The notes beneath the pieces were generated by a model that saw nothing but the letters and a program-made list of their open reading frames with translations, had not been told where the DNA came from and searched no databases. 64,000 nucleotides of DNA. Source: Streptomyces sp. NBC_01264. Its GTDB lineage: Bacteria; Actinomycetota; Actinomycetes; Streptomycetales; Streptomycetaceae. The stretch spans positions 98,045 through 162,044 of the forward strand of contig NZ_JAPEOX010000005.1 of the NCBI RefSeq assembly GCF_026340675.1, in the 5' to 3' direction. Both the position numbers and the translations under genes were made by a program. This document shows positions 53,092-59,915 of the stretch, piece after piece (position 1 is the first letter of the stretch; every line of letters begins with the position of its first letter).

Positions 53092-53206
53092 GGGGTCTCC
53101 TCAGGTACGGGCCGTCGAGCTGATCGACGGCGGCCTCGGGACGTGATGGCTGGCGGGGGTTGGGGTGCTGTGGGCGGCGATGAGAGCGGTCCTCACCCGG
53201 CGTGCG

Positions 53207-53695
53207 CTACACGGCGGTGTTGCCCACCGGGTGGGCCGCAGCCGATGCGGCCTTCGCGTCCAGGAGCAGTTGGCCTCTCGCGGCCGACTCGTAGGTGTTC
53301 AGGGCGTCGGCGATGCTGTCGCGCTCGTCGAGTTTGTTGGGTTCGAAGAGGATCGTCGTGAAGAAGGCGTTGACCGTCTGGGCGATGCCGTGCGCGGCGT
53401 CGGGTCCGGACTGCTGCCAGAGGTGCAGGGCGTGCAGGAAGACTTTTCCGAGGGTCTCCAGGGCGAAGGAGTCCCATGTCGGTGCGTCGTCGTCCGGGCC
53501 CGGCAAAGAGGTTCCCGCGAAGACGATCCCTTCGGCGACGCCCGCGAGGAGCGCGGACATCCGCGGTTCGGCGGCGACGAGCTTGGTGGCCGTCTGGAGG
53601 TCGCCGGCCTCGACGGCACGGAGGTAGTTGAAGGCACTTGCCACTGTCTCCTTGGTCAGCGGGGTGACCGGTGCATCGGGGTTGCTTTGGTGCAT
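53207..53695 (-). CDS. Helical protein, tandem paralogue B
   Basis: A 162-residue protein. ATG 53695 is chosen from the AGGAGCTCCCC ribosome site and from the alignment with paralogue A. KETVASAFNYLRAVEAGDLQ and LVAAEPRMSALLAGVAEGIV match the shared pattern. The middle (FALETLGKVFLHALHLWQQS) and the C-terminus are helical. The gene order is B then A on the minus strand, 115 bp apart. Function unknown. Confidence 0.7.
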   Translation of the reverse strand: MHQSNPDAPVTPLTKETVASAFNYLRAVEAGDLQTATKLVAAEPRMSALLAGVAEGIVFAGTSLPGPDDDAPTWDSFALETLGKVFLHALHLWQQSGPDAAHGIAQTVNAFFTTILFEPNKLDERDSIADALNTYESAARGQLLLDAKAASAAAHPVGNTAV

Positions 53696-54026
53696 GGGGA
53701 GCTCCTCAGGTACGGGCCGCCCCGCTGATCGTGGCGGCCTAAGAAGGAGCCTGTGGCCGCGGGCCTGTGGACAGAGGAACTGCTCCGGAAGGGCGAACTC
53801 TCCCTCCCCGCCGGACCCGACAAGCCGGGGCCGTAGATGTGACCCCCGCCACGGACATATCCGCCCGGTCAAGGGGTTTATGGGGGCACAGGGGACACGG
53901 TCCGGGCAGGGCGGTCAGACCGCGGACAAGGGGGTCTTCTCCACGGTGGCCACCAGTTCGTGCGCTGCGGCGTGTGAGCTGGTCCAGCTCACCGACCCGG
54001 CCGCCGGCCGGAGAACCGAGGATCCG
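53696..54026. promoter_or_regulatory. Divergent region between paralogue B and rep
   Basis: 331 bp. It contains GGACAAGGGG at 53934-53943 (the same box as at 52298, 52331 and 52433) and looser GTCAAGGGG copies near 53868 and 54079. It is the likely location of the rep promoter. No gene is seen. Confidence 0.45.
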
Positions 54027-55103
54027 ATGTCCCCTCCCACTTCGCCCGCACAGCCTGACCCCCAGCCGCGCCCGACCTGGTCAAGGGGTGCTGAGCGCCC
54101 TGCGGGCGGCCCGGAATCCAGTGCCGTATCCAGTGCCGTGAACGATTCCAACGTCGTGCCCATCACCGCAGCTCACACCGCCGGCAAGGGGGCCTCCCGG
54201 CATGCTGACACCTCTCTAACTTCACCTGAGACACCAGCCAAGGAGAAGAGGTCCACTCCTACAGCCGGGAAGGTGAGGGCTGACGCTTTGAGGTTGCTGG
54301 GGTGTGTGCGGATAGCGACGGTGCAGCAGATGGCTTCGGTGATCACGGGGGAGGAGTCGGACGGCCGGTCGTACGTGCGCAGGGCGATGAAGGAGTTGGC
54401 GGAGCTCGGGCTGGCGGAGACGAACGGTAAGGACGGCAAGCACCAGATCTGGAACCTGACGGTGGCGGGACAGAAGGCTCTGGCCGAAGGCAATGAGCTA
54501 CCGCCCCGCCCGAAGGCCGGCACCGGAGCGAAGGCCGTTCGAGCCGGACTCGGACCGCACGGTCTCGCGGTGACGGACATGATCCTCGCCTACACCGACA
54601 CGGTCCTGTCCGGAGACCGCGCCTGCCTGACCGACTGGCAGGTGGAGGTGAACCACGCCATCAAGCAGACCGGCCTGTCCTTCAACACCGACGCCGTCCT
54701 CGCCGTGCCGACCAAGACCAGCGAGGTGCGCCTCTTCGAGCTCGACAACGGGACCATGTCCCAGGCCCGCCTCGCGAAGGAGGTCTGGGACTACGAGCGC
54801 TACGCCGGGCACCGTGTCTGGGAGGGAGGCCGCGGCACCATCGGCGGGACGTACCCGTTCTGGCAGCGCCACCGCTACACCCGCTCGGAGCGCTTCCCGC
54901 TGCTCTACGTCGTCCTGGCGGGCAAGGAGGAGCACCTGCTCGACAACCGCCGCCGGGCGCTGGCCGCCGACGTGAAGGGCATCACCGTTGCGGTGTGGGT
55001 GAACACCATGCCGCGGCTGAAGCGAGGCGAGCCCTGGTACGAGATCGGCGTCGACGATCCGGACCGGCGCCGCCGGCGCTACCCCGAGCCCGTCGGCCGC
55101 TGA
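54027..55103 (+). CDS. Replication-relaxation family (Rep) protein
   Basis: A 358-residue protein. ATG 54027 follows CCGAGGATCC. A Pro/Ala-rich N-terminal tail of about 75 residues leads into winged-helix modules: RADALRLLGCVRIATVQQMA and SYVRRAMKELAELGLAETNG, then GLGPHGLAVTDMILAYTDTV and DWQVEVNHAIKQTGLSFNTD with DAVLAV and FELDNGTMSQARLAKEVWDY of a nuclease-like fold. This matches the Replic_Relax family found in actinobacterial plasmids and ICEs. Dense repeats just downstream support a role at the origin. Confidence 0.85.
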   Translation: MSPPTSPAQPDPQPRPTWSRGAERPAGGPESSAVSSAVNDSNVVPITAAHTAGKGASRHADTSLTSPETPAKEKRSTPTAGKVRADALRLLGCVRIATVQQMASVITGEESDGRSYVRRAMKELAELGLAETNGKDGKHQIWNLTVAGQKALAEGNELPPRPKAGTGAKAVRAGLGPHGLAVTDMILAYTDTVLSGDRACLTDWQVEVNHAIKQTGLSFNTDAVLAVPTKTSEVRLFELDNGTMSQARLAKEVWDYERYAGHRVWEGGRGTIGGTYPFWQRHRYTRSERFPLLYVVLAGKEEHLLDNRRRALAADVKGITVAVWVNTMPRLKRGEPWYEIGVDDPDRRRRRYPEPVGR

Positions 55104-55513
55104 CCGGTGCTGGGCAAGCCCGGGGAGGGCCTGGGCAAGCCACCTCGAACCGGGCTTGCCCATCCCGCCCAGGGCTCGCTGGCAGGACGCCATCGGTCAC
55201 GGCCAGCCCAAGGCTTCTCGGGGAGGCCGTGGCGGACCGGTGACGGGTGGCCGATGACCGGTCACCGTTCGGGTCGGGAGTTGCACGGGTCGGTCACGGC
55301 GCTGACGTGCTGGTTGACCGATCGCCGGAGACGGGTCGGTCACGTGCGGCCTGCTGCCCGGTCACGCTCCCTGCTGGGCAAGCCCTTGTTACGGAGGGCT
55401 TGCCCAGCGTCCGGGCCGCAGGACGGGACGCCTCTCAAGGTCGTGGCAGCACCGTCTGGGACGCGGCGCCCCGGAGCCGGCAGAGGCCGCCCCGCTGGCC
55501 GTACACCGGAGCC
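55104..55513. repeat. Candidate replication origin with GGGCAAGCCC and CGGTCAC repeats
   Basis: 410 bp without a gene. GGGCAAGCCC or its complement lies at 55112, 55133 (one change), 55152, 55376 and 55396. The last two form a perfect stem of GCTGGGCAAGCCC and its complement with a 10-base loop. CGGTCAC occurs five times in one orientation at 55194, 55259, 55291, 55337 and 55359. Position right after rep and repeat density fit an iteron-type origin. Confidence 0.55.
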
Positions 55514-56119
55514 ATGAGACGAAACAAGCAGTCCTACGCCGGGCTCGTGCCGAGCCTCCCGGGAGACATGTGGCATGCCCTTGCCTCCTTCCACGGGGCC
55601 CACGGCGAGCCCGTCGGCCGACTCGTACCCTTCGACCACCCCGACGCGTTCCTCTCCCTCACCCAGCCCGACGACATCGCCTTCACCGCGCGAGTGGAGC
55701 TGTCAGGCGGGGAGACGATGAGCCAGCTCCACCAACTGATCACGACGGTCACCCGCGACATCACCTACGGGCTGGGTACTGCCACGCCCGGGACTGCGCT
55801 GGAGATCATGGTCGGCAAGCGCCACCAGCTCGCCCTCCACGCCGGTCACGTCGACGGCCTCGCCCGGCTCCTGCGCGATGCCGTCGACAACATCAACGCC
55901 CACGGCTCCTGCGGAGGCGACGGATCGTGCCGCCACTGCCATGGCACCGGGCGGGCGTATCCCGTGTGGGGGGTGAAGGACGAAGAAGCCGGAGCGTCCG
56001 GGCAAGCCTTAGGCGACCCTGGGCAAGCCCGGCCGCACGACGGGCTTGCCCAGAGCCACGGGCCCGCGGGGGGTCAGCGTCGGTGGCGCCAGTGCTGGTG
56101 GACTTTGAGGACCTCGTAG
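55514..56119 (+). CDS. Unknown protein with C-terminal Cys/His motif
   Basis: A 201-residue protein. ATG 55514 begins RRNKQSYAGLVPSLPGDMWH. A globular alpha/beta region (DAFLSLTQPDDIAFTARVEL, LEIMVGKRHQLALHAGHVDG) is followed by a CxxxxGxCxxCxxxG metal-binding-like segment (GSCGGDGSCRHCHGTGRAYP), as in DnaJ-type zinc modules. The last 40 residues, translated from the GGGCAAGCCC repeats, may be adventitious. The 3' end overlaps the convergent gene by 46 bp. Confidence 0.6.
   Translation: MRRNKQSYAGLVPSLPGDMWHALASFHGAHGEPVGRLVPFDHPDAFLSLTQPDDIAFTARVELSGGETMSQLHQLITTVTRDITYGLGTATPGTALEIMVGKRHQLALHAGHVDGLARLLRDAVDNINAHGSCGGDGSCRHCHGTGRAYPVWGVKDEEAGASGQALGDPGQARPHDGLAQSHGPAGGQRRWRQCWWTLRTS
56000..56051. 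repeat. GGGCAAGCCC hairpin cluster 2
   Basis: Copies at 56000 (last base changed), 56021 and, inverted, 56042. The last two form a 13-bp perfect stem around a 9-base loop between two convergent genes, so it may also stop transcription. Confidence 0.6.
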
Positions 56120-57018
56120 CTCCACGAGCTGTTCGGGCGCGTACCGGACGGGAGCTTCCAGCCGAGTTGTTCGGCCACGGCGGGGAACCGGGGGTGCATC
56201 TGCCGGTCTCCGACCGTGACGAGCGCGGACAGGAGCGGTTCTCCCCTTTTGCCGTCTTCGTCGACCAGCCACAACAGGACGCACTGGTCGTCGGCGTGGA
56301 GACGGGGCAGGGACGGCATGCGCTTGTGGATCTGGGGCCAGGTCGTGGTGGAGCCGGCCTGGGCGGTCTGCTCCAGCAGGGGCCGCAGCTCGGTCGCGAA
56401 CTCCCACAGCTGCCCCCTTTCCAGGAGCGCCGGCTGTTCCCTGCGGGGAGTGCGAACCGTCACGACCGGCGCCACGACCGGCGTCAGGTCCGGGGCCGGA
56501 ACCGGTATGGGCACCGATACCGGGACAGGAGGCCGAGGCGGTGCGGAGGAGCGCCGGGGTGTCGCCGACGGTGTGATCCTCCGGCCCGACGACCGGACGA
56601 CGGGTTCGCTGGCCCGGGCGGCGCTCGGCCTTGCCCAGGGCGCGGCGACGGCTGGCTTGGTCTGGGGCGGCGGCACGGACGTCGGCGGAGCCGAGGCGGC
56701 CTGGCGGCGCTCTTCCTCCTGCCACCGGCGGGAGCCCAGGATCTCTTTCAGGTCTTTCAGCTGGGCCCGCTGCTCGCGGGTCTCGCTCGGTGGAGCTCCG
56801 GCCGCCTGCTGCCACGCCAGCGCGTACAGGTCGGCGGCGACCGCGACCGCGTGCTGGTCGATGGCCCGCTTCAGTTCGGTCAGGGTGTGGTTCAGCGTGC
56901 GGCGGACCGTGGCGATCTCCATCGCGGTCCTGGGGGCCCGGCCTGTGGTCCGGCGACGGAAGTCCGTCTGCCACGCCGTACCGCCGCTGAGCCGCACCCG
57001 GTTGTTCCCCAAGCCCAT
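56074..57018 (-). CDS. Unknown protein with Pro-rich linker
   Basis: A 314-residue protein. ATG 57018 is chosen because GGGGGGAGT precedes it and the sequence upstream is not protein-like. The N-terminal part is helical (EIATVRRTLNHTLTELKRAI, VAADLYALAWQQAAG). A Pro/Ala/Val linker follows (residues 150-200). The C-terminal domain reads LWEFATELRPLLEQTAQAGS, QCVLLWLVDEDGKRGEPLLS and FPAVAEQLGWKLPSGTRPNS. The two ends could connect DNA and another partner. No family is recognised. Confidence 0.7.
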   Translation of the reverse strand: MGLGNNRVRLSGGTAWQTDFRRRTTGRAPRTAMEIATVRRTLNHTLTELKRAIDQHAVAVAADLYALAWQQAAGAPPSETREQRAQLKDLKEILGSRRWQEEERRQAASAPPTSVPPPQTKPAVAAPWARPSAARASEPVVRSSGRRITPSATPRRSSAPPRPPVPVSVPIPVPAPDLTPVVAPVVTVRTPRREQPALLERGQLWEFATELRPLLEQTAQAGSTTTWPQIHKRMPSLPRLHADDQCVLLWLVDEDGKRGEPLLSALVTVGDRQMHPRFPAVAEQLGWKLPSGTRPNSSWSYEVLKVHQHWRHRR

Positions 57019-58026
57019 ACTCCCCCCGCGCTGCACAACAGATCCCCAAACGGTCGGGCAGCCCTCGACCGGACGCAAGAGTCCGGCCAGCCAACAACGC
57101 CGTACGACCGGCCTACTGCCGCACGCATGTCGGGAGGCTTGCCCAGCGTGGTCCGGCCTGACGCCGCACGGGCCGGTGTGGGCCGCATGGGGGTTGCACC
57201 GGAGGTTGCATGCATAGGGGGCTGGAGGGTTGCTTTCAACGGGGGACCGGGAGTGTGACCGGCGGTGGGACCCCCCGAAAACGCCTGACCTCCGTTTTCC
57301 CAGGTCAGCCCCTGTGGGCAAGCCTGGTTCGGAAAACGACACCTCTTTGACCACGCGATAGCCGGGGTGAAGAGGAGCCTGTTCGAGGCCGGGGCAGGGG
57401 ACCGGGCCGGCGGCGGACGGCCGGATCGTTCCAGGACCGGGGTACGGCCCCCGTCGCGGCCCCTGCTGGCCAGGACCGCACCCCGTGCTCCCGACCGTAC
57501 TCGCCACCCCGACCACCCCGGGCAGGATTCGCTCCGCCTTGAACGCCGGTATGACGAGGCTCTCGGCGCGCAGTACCGAGGACGGCCGAAGCCCCCCTTT
57601 CCGCTCTTCGGGCATCGGGGGAAAGCTGGTCGGGCTAGGGTCGTGATCAGTCCGCGCCGACATGGGTGCGCGGGTCAGGACCGGTGCCCAGAGCGCTCTG
57701 GGGCAGTACGACCGGGCCGCCCCTCGGGCCCGGCATTCCGAAGGCGGAGTGCCGGGCCCGCGCTTGCGTAGGGGCGGGAACGCCGTTGCGCTCGTACGCG
57801 GCCCGCAGCGCCCTGGCAATCTGTGGAGGGGGCGAACTGATGGATCAGGCGTTCTGCGCCGCCGTCGCTCAGAGGAGCTCCTGACCTCTGCCAAGAGGGT
57901 CCGGCGTCCGAAACGGGCACATGTAGCGGTACGACGAGGGAGCGGATCCGGTGGCCCCCGGTCGTGGACCGGGCCTGCTTGGAAAATCTGTGGTTACGGT
58001 CATGACGGGCAGGATCTCTATAGGTT
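57019..58026. other. Gene-free kilobase with repeat remnants
   Basis: 1008 bp without a convincing gene on either strand. Two more GGGCAAGCC-type repeats lie at 57135 (GGCTTGCCC) and 57316. GTTGCACCGGAGGTTGCATG at 57193-57212 contains a short direct repeat. Frames of 60-130 codons exist around 57370-57880, but they lack ribosome sites and protein-like composition. The region may belong to the origin or be decayed sequence. Confidence 0.5.
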
Positions 58027-58569
58027 TCAGAATGCCGTGGTGCCGCGAGGGTCCAGCGCGTCGGCTGCACGGAGATCCCTATGACTGCCTTGTGCCATCT
58101 CCTGATCGTGGGCCGCTTGTGCCATGGGACTGAGCGGCGAAATGTCCATGCGTTGGTGAAACGCTTTTTGGGCAGAAACTGCCTCGTCGCTCGCCTCCTT
58201 CGCTACTTCGGCACGCAGGCGCCGTGCTGCCTCGACTTCACCCACCTTGCGCATGTAGGCGAATGCTTGTTCCGTGTGTGCACGGACCCCCTCCCAGCCG
58301 TGCGGCTTCGACCGCTTGTAGGTTGCGATCACGGCGAACATAAGGAGTTCGTCGTCAGTCCCTTGATCGCCCCATACTCGGGGAGCGATTTTCGACATGA
58401 CGTAAGCGGATCCATAGAAGCCCTGCTGCCTGGGGTCTCTTTCCTGTACCGCGTGCTGGAGGAGGGAATCTGACGTGTTGTCGAGGGGGTCCACCTCCGC
58501 GAGCCATCGCAGCACAAACGGCCCGATGTCCTTGCCTGCCACGACGAACTGTGTCTCGTCACCGGTCAT
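58027..58569 (-). CDS. Unknown soluble protein
   Basis: A 180-residue acidic protein. ATG 58569 has a strong ribosome site (GGAGGGGAGACC). Sequence: FVVAGKDIGPFVLRWLAEVD, SAYVMSKIAPRVWGDQGTDD, LMFAVIATYKRSKPHGWEGV. Helical and cytoplasmic, with no family recognised. GC content is lower than in the transfer genes. Confidence 0.65.
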   Translation of the reverse strand: MTGDETQFVVAGKDIGPFVLRWLAEVDPLDNTSDSLLQHAVQERDPRQQGFYGSAYVMSKIAPRVWGDQGTDDELLMFAVIATYKRSKPHGWEGVRAHTEQAFAYMRKVGEVEAARRLRAEVAKEASDEAVSAQKAFHQRMDISPLSPMAQAAHDQEMAQGSHRDLRAADALDPRGTTAF

Positions 58570-58784
58570 GGTCTCCCCTCCCGCTTCGGCGGTTACCGTG
58601 GGACCACTGTGTCACCTGGTGGCGCCGACGAGGTGCACAAGCTGTGAAACGGACTCCAGCCAACACGCGGGGCGGAGACCTCCTTCTAGAACCGGGCTCA
58701 GCTGACGCCGGCGACTCGAAGCCTCGGAATCAGGGGCTCGGCTCCGTGTAGGGAGGACAGAAGCCATGGACGGAAGGGGAGCAG

Positions 58785-59795
58785 GTGGGTAAGGCATCGT
58801 CGGGGAAGCGCGCGGCCAAGGCCGGGGGAACTCGCGATCACACAGTGCCTCAGATGTACCTGAAGCACTTTGCTCAACACATAGCACGCCGCAAGTACGA
58901 GTTGAAAGTGCGTCGACTCGACAAGATCGACGAGTCGTTCACCGTGACGCCTACTGGTATCGCCGCCGAGACCGGCTACTACTGGGGGATCAATGCCGAG
59001 GGTGTTCCCCACCACGCTGTCGAGGAGCTGTTTACCTACCTTGAGGGACGCGCCGACACCGTACTGAAGATCCTTCTGGACGACCCAGAATGGGCGCTCA
59101 CGCCGAACTGGCCGCTGGGTCCGGACCAACGCCGTGTACTTGCCTGGTGGATGGCCGCCCAAATTCTGCGCACTACCCGCCAACGGAAGCGCCTTACCCA
59201 CCAGCAGACCGAAGCACCCGACATCTCCGGCCTACCGCAGGACGTAAAGACGCTCGCGCAGAACAACCCCCACCTGCTCTACATCGTCGAGAACATCGCC
59301 GCGTTGGCCCTCACCCTGGCAGCCCGTCCGTGGGCGCTCGGCTTCAGCGACATGTGCCTGCTGACCAGCGACACCCCAATCGCCGTATGGAACCGCCCTG
59401 ACGACGAAGACCAGCTGCGCGCCGCCACAATGAGCGACATCATGCTCCCGCTGGATCCTCACCGGTTTCTGTTCCTGCCCAGCCCCGCTACCCGGGCCAC
59501 CGACCCGCTCAAGCGGGTGGACCACTTGATGCACGCAGAAGGTGCCATCGGCTTCGCGCTCGTGGAAGTGGTCTACGACGTAGCCGACCAGTTCGTGATT
59601 CACCATCCGAAGCACGACCCCTGGAAGCATTGGAAGCCGAACAGCCCGCGTCAGCCCAAGCCGTGGGATGGACAGACGCACTCTGCTCCCCAGTACACCC
59701 TGAAGTACCCGGTATTTCCGCCTAGCCAGAACATCGACCGTCGCTGGACCGTGGAACACCCTCCACCTCGCTCGCGACCCACGTTGCACCCCTGA
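58785..59795 (+). CDS. DUF4238-family protein
   Basis: A 336-residue protein. GTG 58785 follows GGAAGGGGA. It has the DUF4238 opening HTVPQMYLKHFAQHIARRKY with a later ILRTTRQRKRLTHQQTEAPD and SDMCLLTSDTPIAVWNRPDD. The fold and activity are uncharacterised; many members are scattered on mobile DNA. It is convergent with the helicase gene, separated by a hairpin terminator. Confidence 0.8.
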   Translation: MGKASSGKRAAKAGGTRDHTVPQMYLKHFAQHIARRKYELKVRRLDKIDESFTVTPTGIAAETGYYWGINAEGVPHHAVEELFTYLEGRADTVLKILLDDPEWALTPNWPLGPDQRRVLAWWMAAQILRTTRQRKRLTHQQTEAPDISGLPQDVKTLAQNNPHLLYIVENIAALALTLAARPWALGFSDMCLLTSDTPIAVWNRPDDEDQLRAATMSDIMLPLDPHRFLFLPSPATRATDPLKRVDHLMHAEGAIGFALVEVVYDVADQFVIHHPKHDPWKHWKPNSPRQPKPWDGQTHSAPQYTLKYPVFPPSQNIDRRWTVEHPPPRSRPTLHP

Positions 59796-59834
59796 ACTGG
59801 GTGACCGGTGGCACCACCATCCGGTGCGGGGGGA

Positions 59835-59877
59835 GAAGGTGAGGGCCCGGGGGTCACGACGTCCCGGGGCCTTCACT
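59835..59877. terminator. Terminator between convergent genes
   Basis: An imperfect stem pairs GAGGGCCCGGG with CCCGGGGCCTTC around an 11-base loop. Confidence 0.6.
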
Positions 59878-59915
59878 TCGCTGACCTCCTGGCTCAACGA
59901 CGGGCGAGGTGCGTG

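Noticed and set aside
51780..53361. Long overlapping frames on both strands across the GTGCGCAC region
   Set aside because: They are created by the repeats themselves (His/Arg/Ala/Pro-rich) and conflict with the better gene at 52618.
57367..57884. Possible genes in the 57-58 kb gap
   Set aside because: The frames overlap each other, lack ribosome sites and have composition unlike real proteins.
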